Notes: generated by a model not told the origin, from the sequence alone. Shown: positions 29,797 to 38,239, counted from the stretch's first letter. The stretch: 64,000 nucleotides of DNA from Inquilinus limosus DSM 16000 (GCF_000423185.1 NZ_AUHM01000036.1:1-64000); one strand, 5' to 3'. Translations and numbers: made by a program.

Positions 29797-30414
29797 ATGA
29801 GGACGATGAAGGGTTTTGCCGCGGCCGCGTTGGCCGCCATGGCGCTGGCGGCTTGCCAGGAGGCGCCGCCGAAGCCACAGACGGGGGGGCTGTTCCCCGA
29901 TGTCGGCAACTACCAGCCGGTGAACCTGCCGGCGAAGGCGCAGTTGACGCCGACAGAGGTGCGCTACGACCTGCTGGTCAAGCTGCAGACCGAGATGATG
30001 GTCACCGGCCTGAGCTGCAAGGAAGAGTACAACGATCCGACGATCTTCCGGACCTTCAGCCAGTGGGTGGTCAACAACGACGACCGGATCCTGGACACCC
30101 AGGACAAGCTGGGCAAGCTGCTGGCCAAGTACAACAAGGGCAACGGCGCGCGTCTGTTCGACACCTACCGCACCAAGATGGCGAACGACGAATCCCAGCG
30201 CATGCAGCGGATGACCCAGGTGGCCTACTGCCTGGCGCGCAAGGACCAGTTCGCCGAGGTGGTGAAGTACACCCCGCAGCAGCTCGACGACTATCTGAAC
30301 AAGTCCTACGAGATGCTGCACGTGCGCTACAACGAGGTCGGGAAGACGCAAACCGCGGCGGCGCCGGCCGACAAGTCGGCGGCAGCTCCGGCCCAGAAGC
30401 CGAAGAAGCCGTAA
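29797..30414 (+). CDS. Putative lipoprotein of unknown function
   Basis: 205 residues. The signal peptide ends in lipobox MALAAC (MRTMKGFAAAALAAMALAAC), so it is probably anchored to a membrane. The mature part is helical (LVKLQTEMMVTGLSCKEEYNDP, MANDESQRMQRMTQVAYCLA) with two cysteines and a conserved-looking DNRILDTQDKLGKLLAKY-type stretch (about 90-108). An alanine/proline/lysine-rich tail follows from residue ~180. No family recognised. It is closed by a good intrinsic terminator. Confidence 0.78.
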   Translation: MRTMKGFAAAALAAMALAACQEAPPKPQTGGLFPDVGNYQPVNLPAKAQLTPTEVRYDLLVKLQTEMMVTGLSCKEEYNDPTIFRTFSQWVVNNDDRILDTQDKLGKLLAKYNKGNGARLFDTYRTKMANDESQRMQRMTQVAYCLARKDQFAEVVKYTPQQLDDYLNKSYEMLHVRYNEVGKTQTAAAPADKSAAAPAQKPKKP

Positions 30415-30446
30415 GGTCCAGTTTTCTCTTTTGCCGATCCATCCGG

Positions 30447-30472
30447 AAAGGGCCGCGCGAGCGGCCCTTTTT
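30447..30472 (+). terminator. Rho-independent terminator
   Basis: A 10-bp perfect stem (AAAGGGCCGC / GCGGCCCTTT) with a GCGA loop, followed by further Ts. It lies 33 bp after the lipoprotein stop. Confidence 0.9.
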
Positions 30473-30828
30473 GTATCTGGTGGGCGTGTGTTCCCATCAG
30501 GCTTGCCGAAACATTCTGTCGCTGGTATCAAGAGCCTCCCGCCCGTTGCGGCGGGTTGAAGGCGTCCACGAAACGGCAGAGGGGGAGTTGCAGTGACATC
30601 GCCACGCATCGTCAGCTCCCCGGACCTCCGTCACTAGGTAGGTCCGCCTCCGCGCTCCCGGCTGGTCTGGCCCCGGGGGCCGCCGGACCCCCGCCGAGGA
30701 CGCGCCGACACAGCCGGGCGTCCCATCTCGAAACCCTCAGATCGCCGTCGGTGCCGGGCCCGGGCCCTCGCCGACTCGCCTGAACCGTTCAGCCGGGAGG
30801 ACACCGTTTCGGCGGTGTCGGAACGACC
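30473..30828 (+). other. 356-bp GC-rich untranslated leader of the ABC exporter gene
   Basis: No gene is credible here. It contains several potential hairpins: 30538-30555 (CCCGCC / GGCGGG), 30669-30681 (GGCCCC / GGGGCC around one G), 30747-30775 (GTCGG / CCGAC enclosing GGGCCC repeats) and 30800-30819 (GACACCG / CGGTGTC). The last lies between a GGGAGG at 30795-30800 and the GTG at 30829. No known riboswitch class could be matched. Confidence 0.5.
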
Positions 30829-32625
30829 GTGGCGCTAGACCAGACCACCAACCAGAATCCTCTGCTGCGCGTGCTGCGCTTCAGCTATGGCCACTGGCGC
30901 CGCCATCCGCTGCCGGTCGCGCTCGCGGTCGGCGGCGTGCTGGCGTCGACCGCGATCGACGTCGTGCTGCCGGTCTTCGCCGGCCGCATGGTCGACGCCA
31001 TCGCCTCCGGCCCTGGCGGCTATGACGCGGCGCTGCAGGCGCTGCTGACCATCGTCGGGCTCGGCATCGTCTATGTGGCGCTGCGCGACCAGGTGTTTCG
31101 CGCCATCATCCGCCTGACCACCCGGGTCATGCAGGCGATGACGCAGGAGGCGTTCTGGCGCGTCCAGCGCTTCTCCACCGACTGGCACGCCAACAGCTTC
31201 GCCGGATCCACGGTGCGCAAGATCAGCCGCGGCACCTGGGCGATGGATCTGCTGAACGACGTGATCCTGGTCGAGCTGCTGCCCTCCATCCTCGTCCTGC
31301 TCGGCGCCACCGCCCTCCTGGCGGCGCGCTGGCCGCTGATGGGGGCGGCGGTGGCGGCGGGCGTCGCGCTGTTCCTCCTGGTCAGCCTGGTTCTGGTGCT
31401 GCGCTACGTCGCCCCGGCGGCGCGGCTGGCCAACGAGATGGATTCGAAGCTGGGCGGCAACCTCGCCGATTCGATCGGCTGCAACGCCGTGGTGAAGACC
31501 TTCGGCGCGGAGCGGCGCGAGGACGCCTTCATCGCCCGCACGGTCGAGACCTGGCGCCAGCGCACCATCCGCACCTGGCATCGCGGCACCAATTCCGGCA
31601 CCACCCAGAACCTGATCATGGTGGCGCTGAACGGCATGGTGCTGGGCATCGGCCTGTGGCTGTGGCAGCGCGGCCTGGCGACGCCGGGCGACATCACCTA
31701 CGTCCTCGGCACCTACGCCCTGATCCACGGCTATCTGCGCGGCGTCGGCATGCATGTCCGCAACCTGCAGCGTGCGGTCAACGACATGGAGGAGCTGGTC
31801 GACTTCATGGACCAGCCGCTGGGGGTCGAGGACCGGCCGGGCGCGCCGGCGATCAGGGTCGAGGCCGGCCGGATCGACTTCGACGCGGTCACCTTCCGCT
31901 ACCAGGGCCAGAAGCAGCCGATCTATGACGGCTTCACCCTGACCATCGCCCCGGGCGAGCGGATCGGGCTGGTCGGCCATTCCGGCAGCGGCAAGAGCAC
32001 CTTCGTCAAGCTGGTGCAGCGCCTCTACGACCTGAACGGCGGCGCCATCCGCATCGACGGCCAGGACATCGCCGGGGTGACGCAGGAGAGCCTGCGCCGC
32101 CAGATCGCGCTGGTGCCGCAGGAGCCGGTGCTGTTCCATCGCACCCTGGCGGAGAACATCGCCTATGGCCGGCCCGACGCGACGATGGAGCAGATCGTCG
32201 AGGCGGCGAAGCAGGCCTATGCCCACGACTTCATCTCCCGCCTGCCGCAGGGCTACGACACGCTGGTCGGTGAGCGCGGGGTGAAGCTGTCGGGCGGCGA
32301 GCGCCAGCGCGTCGCCCTGGCCCGCGCCATCCTGGCCGACGCGCCGGTGCTGATCCTGGACGAGGCGACGTCCAGCCTGGACAGCGTGTCGGAATCGCTG
32401 ATCCAGCAGGCGGTGGAGAAGCTGATCGTGGGCCGCACCACGATCATCGTCGCGCACCGTCTGTCGACCGTGCAGAAGGTCGACCGCATCCTGGTGTTCG
32501 ACCGCGGCCGGATCGTCGAGCAAGGCACCCATGCCGAGCTGGTGAAGCGCGAGGGCGGCCATTACCGCACCCTGTTCGAGCACCAGGCGATGGGGCTGAT
32601 CGACGGCGAGGAGGAGGCGGCCTAG
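30829..32625 (+). CDS. ABC transporter, fused permease-ATPase exporter (ABCB/MsbA-like)
   Basis: 598 residues: six-helix membrane domain (about 25-315) followed by a nucleotide-binding domain. Walker A GHSGSGKS is at 383-390, the Q-loop is in LVPQEPVLFH, the signature LSGGE is at 487-491, Walker B D511/E512 is in VLILDEATSSLD, and the switch histidine is H543. It works as a homodimeric half-transporter exporting lipids, drugs or peptides. Substrate unknown. It starts at GTG 30829. The nearest purine-rich site is about 30 nt away across a hairpin, which is unusual. Convergent with a LysR gene. Confidence 0.93.
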   Translation: MALDQTTNQNPLLRVLRFSYGHWRRHPLPVALAVGGVLASTAIDVVLPVFAGRMVDAIASGPGGYDAALQALLTIVGLGIVYVALRDQVFRAIIRLTTRVMQAMTQEAFWRVQRFSTDWHANSFAGSTVRKISRGTWAMDLLNDVILVELLPSILVLLGATALLAARWPLMGAAVAAGVALFLLVSLVLVLRYVAPAARLANEMDSKLGGNLADSIGCNAVVKTFGAERREDAFIARTVETWRQRTIRTWHRGTNSGTTQNLIMVALNGMVLGIGLWLWQRGLATPGDITYVLGTYALIHGYLRGVGMHVRNLQRAVNDMEELVDFMDQPLGVEDRPGAPAIRVEAGRIDFDAVTFRYQGQKQPIYDGFTLTIAPGERIGLVGHSGSGKSTFVKLVQRLYDLNGGAIRIDGQDIAGVTQESLRRQIALVPQEPVLFHRTLAENIAYGRPDATMEQIVEAAKQAYAHDFISRLPQGYDTLVGERGVKLSGGERQRVALARAILADAPVLILDEATSSLDSVSESLIQQAVEKLIVGRTTIIVAHRLSTVQKVDRILVFDRGRIVEQGTHAELVKREGGHYRTLFEHQAMGLIDGEEEAA

Positions 32626-32643
32626 CGCCGCCTCCGGCGGCCC

Positions 32644-33552
32644 TCAGCCGCCCTCGACCGGCGGCAGGCGGGCGGCGAACTCCGCCGCCAGCCAGTCGAT
32701 GAACACCCGCACCCGCGGCGACAGCTGCCGGCTGTGCGGGTACAGCACATAGACCGGAGAGGGGACGGGCGGCGTGTCGGCCAGCACCTCGACCATGGTG
32801 CCGGCCGCCAGGTCCTCGGCCAGGCGGTAGCGCGGCAGCTGGATCAGCCCCAGCCCCAGCCGGCCCGAGGCGAAGTAGATCTCGGCGCCCGCCGCCGACA
32901 CCGTCACCGGCAGCGTCACCTCGCGCCGCGCGCCGCCGACCGTGAACTCCAGCGGCAGCAGGGCGCCGGTGGCCGAGGACAGGAAGCCGACCATGCGGTG
33001 GCCGTCCAGGTCGTCGGGCGTGCGCGGCGTGCCGAACCGCTCGAGATAGGCCGGGCTGGCGAAGGTGCCCTCCTGCAGCACCGCGATCCGCCGCCCGATC
33101 AGCGAGCTGTCGGCGGGCTGGCCCACCCGAAGCACGCAGTCCACGCCCTCGCGGACCAGGTCGACGAAGCGGTCGCCCTCCCCGAAATGCAGCTGGATCT
33201 CGGGGTACTCCGCCAGGAATCGCGGCAGGCCGGGCATCATGAAGGACCGGGCCAGGATGCCGTGCACGTTCACCCGCAGCAGCCCCTTCGGCTTCGCCCC
33301 GGTGAAGGCGGCCTCGGCCTCCTCGATATCGGCCAGGATCGACAGGCAGCGCTGGTAATAGGCCTCGCCGTCCAGCGTCGGCCGGACCTGCCGGGTGGTC
33401 CGCTGCAGCAGCCGCACGCCCAGCCGCGCCTCCAGCTGCTTCACCCCTTCGGTGGCGGTGGAGCGGGGCAGGCCGAGATCCTGCGCCGCGAGCGAGAAGC
33501 TGCGCCGCTCCACCACCCGCAGGAACAGTCGCATCGCGTCCAGCCGGTCCAT
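32644..33552 (-). CDS. LysR family transcriptional regulator
   Basis: 302 residues. N-terminal winged helix: MDRLDAMRLFLRVVERRSFSLAAQDLGLPRSTATEGVKQLE (about residues 1-41) is the helix-turn-helix. The remainder is the periplasmic-binding-like effector domain (LRVNVHGILARSFMMPGLPRF, GVDCVLRVGQ, LGLGLIQLPRYRL). The subfamily is the one that commonly sits divergent to SDR oxidoreductase genes. The intergenic region to the SDR carries a perfect T-N11-A inverted repeat, so it very likely controls that gene. Confidence 0.92.
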   Translation of the reverse strand: MDRLDAMRLFLRVVERRSFSLAAQDLGLPRSTATEGVKQLEARLGVRLLQRTTRQVRPTLDGEAYYQRCLSILADIEEAEAAFTGAKPKGLLRVNVHGILARSFMMPGLPRFLAEYPEIQLHFGEGDRFVDLVREGVDCVLRVGQPADSSLIGRRIAVLQEGTFASPAYLERFGTPRTPDDLDGHRMVGFLSSATGALLPLEFTVGGARREVTLPVTVSAAGAEIYFASGRLGLGLIQLPRYRLAEDLAAGTMVEVLADTPPVPSPVYVLYPHSRQLSPRVRVFIDWLAAEFAARLPPVEGG

Positions 33553-33582
33553 GGATATTGTTCCGGATATCCGAATGATGAT

Positions 33583-33607
33583 GCCGGATCAGAGCAGATT
33601 ATCCGGC
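33583..33607. promoter_or_regulatory. LysR box (T-N11-A) in the LysR/SDR divergent region
   Basis: GCCGGAT, an 11-bp spacer, then ATCCGGC: perfect 7-bp arms in the classical LysR layout. It lies 30 bp upstream of the LysR start and 55 bp upstream of the SDR ATG. A further palindrome CGGATATCCG at 33564-33573 repeats the half-site and may be the secondary activation site. Confidence 0.75.
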
Positions 33608-33662
33608 AGCTGATAAGGTCCATCTTCCCCTCACCGACACGATGTCGGGTTTGGAGGACAAG

Positions 33663-34415
33663 ATGAGCGAAGACAGCAGCAAGGTCGCACCCAAGGTGGC
33701 CATCGTCACCGGCGCCTCCCGCGGCATCGGCGCCGCGATCGCCGAACGGCTGGCCGCCGACGGCTTCACCGTCGTCATCAACTACGCCGGCAATGCGGAG
33801 GCTGCCGAGGCCCTGGCCCGCGGCATCGAGCAGAAGGGCGGCCGGGCCCTGACCGCCCAGGCCGACGTGGCCGATCCCGCCGCGGTGCGCCGGATGTTCG
33901 AGGCGACCGAGACCGCCTTCGGTGGCGTCGACGTGGTGGTCAACAATGCCGGCGTCATGCAGCTGGCGCGGATCGCCGACGCCGAGGACGCGCTGTTCGA
34001 CCGGATGGTGGCGATCAATCTGAAGGGCACCTTCAACGTGCTGCGCGAGGCCGCGAAGCGGCTGCGCGACGGCGGCCGGATCGTCAATTTCTCGACCAGC
34101 GTGGTCGGCACGAAGCTGGAGACCTACGGCGTCTACACGGCGACCAAGGCGGCGGTCGAGGCCCTCACCGGGATCCTGGCGAAGGAGCTGCGCGGCAGGG
34201 CCATCAGCGTCAACGCCGTGGCCCCGGGCCCGACCGGCACCGACCTGTTCTTCAACGGCAAGTCGCCGGAGCTGATCGAACGCCTGGCCAAGGCCGCGCC
34301 GCTGGAGCGGCTGGGCACGCCGCAGGACATCGCCTCGGTCGTCTCCTTCCTGGCCGGGCCGGACGGCGGCTGGGTCAACGGCCAGGTGCTGCGCGCCAAT
34401 GGCGGCCTCGTCTGA
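33663..34415 (+). CDS. SDR family oxidoreductase (LysR-controlled)
   Basis: 250 residues, classical short-chain dehydrogenase. NADP-type motif TGASRGIG, then NNAGV, the catalytic serine in VNFSTSVVG and the YTATK active site (Y-X3-K). The substrate is unknown; family members reduce or oxidise small carbonyls and alcohols. I choose ATG 33663 because GGAGG sits 5 nt before it. An in-frame ATG 21 nt earlier lacks this. Divergent from the LysR gene. A second SDR gene follows 28 bp later, so they are probably one transcript. Confidence 0.9.
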   Translation: MSEDSSKVAPKVAIVTGASRGIGAAIAERLAADGFTVVINYAGNAEAAEALARGIEQKGGRALTAQADVADPAAVRRMFEATETAFGGVDVVVNNAGVMQLARIADAEDALFDRMVAINLKGTFNVLREAAKRLRDGGRIVNFSTSVVGTKLETYGVYTATKAAVEALTGILAKELRGRAISVNAVAPGPTGTDLFFNGKSPELIERLAKAAPLERLGTPQDIASVVSFLAGPDGGWVNGQVLRANGGLV

Positions 34416-34443
34416 CCAGGCCTGAATTCCAGGAGAGCAAGCC

Positions 34444-35343
34444 ATGAGCCACGTCATCGTCGTCACCGGCGCGTCGAGCGGCTTCGGCCTGATGGCCGCC
34501 CGCGCCCTGGCCCATGCCGGCCACACCGTCTATGCCAGCATGCGCGAGACCGCCGGCCGCAACGCGCCGCAGGTGGCCGAGGTCGAGGCCTATGCGAAGC
34601 AGCACGGCATCGACCTGCGGACGGTCGAGCTCGACGTCGCCTCGCAGCCCTCGGTCGATGCCGCGATCGCACGGATCATCGCCGAACACGGCCGGCTCGA
34701 CGTCGTCGTCCACAATGCCGGCCACATGGTCTACGGCCCGGCCGAGGCCTTCACGCCGGAGCAGCTGGCCCAGCTCTACGACATCAACGTGCTGAGCACG
34801 CAGCGGGTCAACCGCGCCGCCCTGCCGCAGCTGCGCAAGCAGGGCCGGGGGCTGCTGGTCTGGGTATCCTCCAGCAGCACCCGCGGCGGCACGCCGCCCT
34901 ATCTGGCGCCATATTTCGCCGCCAAGGCCGGGATGGACGCGCTCGCGGTCAGCTATGCCGGCGAGCTGGCGCGCTGGGGCGTCGAGACCTCGATCATCGT
35001 CCCCGGCGCCTTCACCAAGGGCACCAACCACTTCGCTCATTCCGGCACGCCGGCCGACACCGCGCGGGCGGAGGAGTATGCGAAGGGGCCGACCGCGGAT
35101 TTCAGCGAGGTCGCCTTCAAGGGCCTGGCGGCGCTGGAGCCGCCGGACGCCGACCCCCAGGCGGTGGCGGACGCCATCGTCCGGGTGGTCGACACGCCCT
35201 TCGGCAAGCGGCCGTTCCGCGTGCATATCGACCCGTCGCAGGACGGCGCCGAGATCGTCAACGGCGTCGCCGACCGGGTGCGGGCGGAGCTGCTGCGCCG
35301 GATCGGGCTCGAGGACATCCTGAAGCCGCGGATGATCGGCTGA
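34444..35343 (+). CDS. SDR family oxidoreductase
   Basis: 299 residues, longer than the classical SDR because of a C-terminal extension. Motifs: TGASSGFG (cofactor), HNAGH in place of NNAG, SSSSTRGG (catalytic serine) and YFAAK (Y-X3-K). The C-terminal part (FRVHIDPSQDGAEIVNGVADRV) resembles the short-chain dehydrogenases annotated as oxidoreductases acting on ketones. RBS AGGAGAG before the ATG. Likely co-transcribed with the preceding SDR. The pair may act on successive or alternative substrates under the same LysR. Confidence 0.9.
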   Translation: MSHVIVVTGASSGFGLMAARALAHAGHTVYASMRETAGRNAPQVAEVEAYAKQHGIDLRTVELDVASQPSVDAAIARIIAEHGRLDVVVHNAGHMVYGPAEAFTPEQLAQLYDINVLSTQRVNRAALPQLRKQGRGLLVWVSSSSTRGGTPPYLAPYFAAKAGMDALAVSYAGELARWGVETSIIVPGAFTKGTNHFAHSGTPADTARAEEYAKGPTADFSEVAFKGLAALEPPDADPQAVADAIVRVVDTPFGKRPFRVHIDPSQDGAEIVNGVADRVRAELLRRIGLEDILKPRMIG

Positions 35344-35446
35344 GGGGGCGCGCAGATCGGCCTGGACGGGACCCGCGGCGACGCTATCGTGCAGAGGCAC
35401 ACAAGCAGGCCGCGACCCGATCCAGGCCATCCGCCGGAGGAAGACC

Positions 35447-36373
35447 ATGCCCGACATCCGCGTCGTCGCCAGCGGGCTCCAGTTCCCGGAAGGACCGGTG
35501 GCGGAGGCCGACGGCTCCGTCCTGCTGGTCGAGATCCAACGCGAGACCGTCAGCCGGGTCCGGCCCGACGGCGCGGTCGAGGTCGTGGCGCAGCTCGGCG
35601 GCGGCCCGAACGGCCTGGCGGTCGGGCCGGACGGCGCGCTCTATGTCTGCAACAACGGCGGCTTCCTGTTCCATCTCGACGGCGGCTTCAACCGCATGCG
35701 CCGCGGCGTCCATCCGCACTACACCAGCGGGCGGATCGAGCGGCTCGACCTCGCCACCGGCGAGGTCCGGACGCTCTACGACCGCTGCGGCGACCATCCG
35801 CTGCGCGGCCCGAACGACATCGTCTTCGACCGCTCCGGCGGCTTCTACTTCACCGATTTCGGCAAGCATCGCGAGCGCGACCGGGACTATGGCGGGCTGT
35901 ACTACGCCCTCGCCGACGGCTCGCGGATCGTCGAGGTCGCCTATCCGATGGAGACGCCGAACGGCGTCGGCCTGTCGCCGGACGATTCGGTCGTCTATGT
36001 GTCGGAGACCGAGACCGGCCGGCTCTGGGCCTTCGATCTCGAGGAACCGGGGCGGGCGAAGAGGCACCCGTTCCCGTCGCCGCATGGCGGCCGGCTGGTC
36101 TGCGGCCTGCCCGGATATCAGCGCTTCGACAGCCTGGCGGTCGATGCCCGGGGCAGCATCTGCGTCGCGACGCTGATCACCGGCTGCATCACCGTGATCG
36201 CCCCGGACGGGACCGTGCTGCGGCAGGTGGTGCTGCCGGACGACCCGATCGTGACCAACATCTGCTTCGGCGGGCCGGACCGCAGGACCGCCTACATCAC
36301 CCTGTCCGGCACGGGCCGGCTGGTGGCGATGGACTGGCCCGAGCCCGGCTGCCCGCCGGCCTTCTCCCGGTAG
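35447..36373 (+). CDS. SMP-30/gluconolactonase family protein
   Basis: 308-residue six-bladed beta-propeller of the SMP-30/gluconolactonase/LRE family, which hydrolyses sugar or related lactones using a bound divalent cation. The expected metal ligands are seen: the glutamate of FPEGPV near the N-terminus, N in GPNDIVFD, N in TPNGVGLSPD and D in RFDSLAVDARG. RBS GGAGGAAG precedes the ATG. It is 103 bp after the second SDR and in the same direction; SDR plus lactonase suggests oxidation of a sugar-like substrate followed by ring opening. Confidence 0.88.
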   Translation: MPDIRVVASGLQFPEGPVAEADGSVLLVEIQRETVSRVRPDGAVEVVAQLGGGPNGLAVGPDGALYVCNNGGFLFHLDGGFNRMRRGVHPHYTSGRIERLDLATGEVRTLYDRCGDHPLRGPNDIVFDRSGGFYFTDFGKHRERDRDYGGLYYALADGSRIVEVAYPMETPNGVGLSPDDSVVYVSETETGRLWAFDLEEPGRAKRHPFPSPHGGRLVCGLPGYQRFDSLAVDARGSICVATLITGCITVIAPDGTVLRQVVLPDDPIVTNICFGGPDRRTAYITLSGTGRLVAMDWPEPGCPPAFSR

Positions 36374-36387
36374 GTGATGATCGTCGG

Positions 36388-37125
36388 ATGGCCGACGACA
36401 TCGACCTGCTGGCGATCCAGCTGCGGACGCTGTTCCGGCTCACCGGCACGGGACGGATCGAGGGAGAGAACGACCCGGACCGCTCGCCCGGCCCGCGCTT
36501 CTGGCTCGCGGGGTGCGCCTCCGGCAATGTCTTCGCCGTCCGCGCCGATGTCGATGACGCCATCGCCGGCGAGATCGCGGTGATCGCGGCCACCGAACCG
36601 CCTTTCGTCGAGCCGGACCGGCTGCCGCGGCACATCGACCGCTATCTCGAGCTGCTGTCGCGGGCGGCCCCGCCGCCGAGTCCGGGCCTGGGGCTGACCT
36701 ACAACCTGCCGCACGGGCTGCGGCACGACGGCAACACGATGCTGGTCGATGGCGACAGCCCGAACGGCCGGCGCCTGCACGGGGTGCTCTCGGCTCAGGG
36801 AATGCCCGGCGGGCTGGCCGAACTCGGCTTCCGCAGCGTCTCGGATCTCTGGTCGCCCTGGTGCGCGGCGATGGTGGGCGGGGAGATGGCAGCGGTCGCC
36901 TTCGCAGCGCGCCTGTCCGCCGATGGCGCCGAGCTCGGGGTCACCACCGCCCGTGCCTTCCGGGGCCGAGGCCATGCGGCGGCGGTCGCGGCCGGCTGGT
37001 CCCGGCTGCCGCCCCTGCGGTCGCGTACGCTGTTCTACAGCACCGACCAGGCCAACGGCTCGTCGCAGCGGGTCGTCGCCCGGCTCGGCTTGCGCTTCAT
37101 AGGCTCCAGCCTGCGGCTGGCCTAG
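36388..37125 (+). CDS. GNAT family N-acetyltransferase-like protein
   Basis: 245 residues. The C-terminal third is a GNAT acetyl-CoA domain: AAVAFAARLSADGAELGVTTA, then the pyrophosphate loop ARAFRGRGHAAAVAAGW, and FYSTDQANGSSQRVVARLGLRFIG, the usual late helix. The N-terminal two thirds (LRTLFRLTGTGRIEGENDPD, FWLAGCASGNVFAVRADVDD) are typical of GNAT-like proteins with an extra domain. The start at 36388 lies 15 bp after the lactonase stop. Substrate unknown. Confidence 0.8.
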   Translation: MADDIDLLAIQLRTLFRLTGTGRIEGENDPDRSPGPRFWLAGCASGNVFAVRADVDDAIAGEIAVIAATEPPFVEPDRLPRHIDRYLELLSRAAPPPSPGLGLTYNLPHGLRHDGNTMLVDGDSPNGRRLHGVLSAQGMPGGLAELGFRSVSDLWSPWCAAMVGGEMAAVAFAARLSADGAELGVTTARAFRGRGHAAAVAAGWSRLPPLRSRTLFYSTDQANGSSQRVVARLGLRFIGSSLRLA

Positions 37126-37199
37126 GAATGGCGAGATCGGTTGCGACGCGGGAAAGGGAGGAGAGATGGTCACCGGGATCAACCGCATCACCCGCGACC

Positions 37200-38069
37200 C
37201 TACCTCGCCTCGGCCAGCGCCTCTGTCCCAGCCGGCCGGAACGGCGCCGGGCGGCCGTAGAAGCGGGTGGCGAGGGCGGAGACCCGGCCGGCATCCCCGG
37301 TGGTGAAGAACAGGGGCGATGCCTCCGCCCCGTCGGCGGTGTCGAACTCCGGGTGCCGTTCCAGATAGGCCTTCAGGCTGCGGGCCGTGATGTCGGGCTG
37401 GGACAGCACCTCCACCCCCGGCGGCAGCGCCTCGGCGAAGAGGTCCGCGACCAGCGGGTAATGGGTGCAGCCCAGGATCACCGCATCCGGCGGCACGCCT
37501 TCGAGCCGCCGCATCAGCAGGGCCGAATAGCGCCGCACCGCGCGGCGCAGCACCGCCTCCGGCGCCGCCCGCTCGATCAGCGTCACCAGCACGGGGCAGG
37601 CCTGCTGCACCACGGTGATCTCCGGCGCCCGCTTGCCGATCTCCTCGACGAAGGCGCCGGTCCTGACCGTATGCCGGGTGGCGAAGATGGCGACGGTGCG
37701 CGGCTCGCCGCGGTGCCGGCCGGTGCGGATATCGGCCATCCAGGGCACGCCGGTGATCGCCTCCACCATCGGCACCAGCACGCCGATCACGCGCCGGTCC
37801 GGGTAGCGGTGCGGCAGCCAGGTCTGCTGCAGCCGGCGCAGCCCGGTGGCGGCCGCGGTGTTGCAGGCCAGGACCACCAGCCGGCAGCCCAGGCCGAACA
37901 GCCGCTCCACCGCCGCCACGGTCAGGCGGTAGATCTCCTCCGGCTCGCGGTTGCCATAGGGGGCGTGGCCGTGGTCGCCGAGATAGAGGAAGCGCTGCTG
38001 CGGCAGGTGCCGCGTCAGGGCCTGCAGCACCGTCAGCCCGCCATGCCCCGAATCGAAAACCCCGATCAT
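37200..38069 (-). CDS. murI: Glutamate racemase
   Basis: 289 residues. It interconverts L- and D-glutamate to supply D-Glu for peptidoglycan. N-terminal FDSGHGGLTVLQAL, Cys pair C69 (LACNTAA) and C201 (GCTHYPL), each followed by the threonine needed to activate it, and YGNREPEEI, the substrate-site region. The pairing of both Cys-Thr motifs fits an active two-base racemase. Convergent with the GNAT gene upstream. The region above its start holds the operators of the SRPBCC gene. Confidence 0.93.
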   Translation of the reverse strand: MIGVFDSGHGGLTVLQALTRHLPQQRFLYLGDHGHAPYGNREPEEIYRLTVAAVERLFGLGCRLVVLACNTAAATGLRRLQQTWLPHRYPDRRVIGVLVPMVEAITGVPWMADIRTGRHRGEPRTVAIFATRHTVRTGAFVEEIGKRAPEITVVQQACPVLVTLIERAAPEAVLRRAVRRYSALLMRRLEGVPPDAVILGCTHYPLVADLFAEALPPGVEVLSQPDITARSLKAYLERHPEFDTADGAEASPLFFTTGDAGRVSALATRFYGRPAPFRPAGTEALAEAR

Positions 38070-38133
38070 CCGCGTCCCCGTGATCCTGCCCTGGCGGTAG
38101 CGGATCTTCGGGGCATTCTCAAGACGGCGTCAC

Positions 38134-38149
38134 TCAACCGGTCGGTTGA
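38134..38149. promoter_or_regulatory. ArsR-type operator, distal copy
   Basis: TCAACC-GGTC-GGTTGA, 6-bp perfect arms. It shares both half-sites with the perfect palindrome 25 bp downstream. It lies between the divergent murI start (38069) and the SRPBCC transcription unit. Confidence 0.65.
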
Positions 38150-38173
38150 CGATTCGGAGCCGGGGTGGCTACT

Positions 38174-38191
38174 CTCAACCATATGGTTGAG
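38174..38191. promoter_or_regulatory. ArsR-type operator, perfect 18-bp palindrome over the start codon
   Basis: CTCAACCATATGGTTGAG is a perfect palindrome. The ATG of the regulator stub (38183-38185) is in its centre. From family knowledge, CAACCATATGGTTG-like palindromes are typical operators of the ArsR regulators that pair with SRPBCC genes. Confidence 0.75.
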
Positions 38192-38239
38192 AATGAAGCC
38201 GCGCTCGACGCCCTGTTCCCATCACCGGAGAAGGAATGA
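38183..38239 (+). pseudogene. 18-codon remnant of an ArsR-family regulator (internal deletion)
   Basis: The frame reads MVENEAALDALFPSPEKE then TGA. The first dozen residues match the usual N-terminus of ArsR proteins that pair with SRPBCC genes (MVE-x-x-x-ALD-x-LF, normally followed by HALADPTRR). The last six look like the usual charged C-terminus. The ~90 residues between, including the helix-turn-helix, are missing in frame. The stop overlaps the SRPBCC ATG (ATGA), the coupling expected for the intact pair. The peptide itself could not bind DNA. Confidence 0.65.

Noticed and set aside
30473..30828. Known riboswitch in the ABC-exporter leader
   Set aside because: CTAGGTAGGTCCG loosely recalls M-box (TAGGTGAGGCTCC) and guanidine-I (CTAGGGTTCCG, CTGGTCCGAGAG) consensus, but the downstream conserved elements of neither class are present.
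37097..37294. Small gene between the GNAT gene and murI
   Set aside because: The frame covers the 3' end of murI on the same strand in another phase and has no RBS or coherent hydrophobic pattern.
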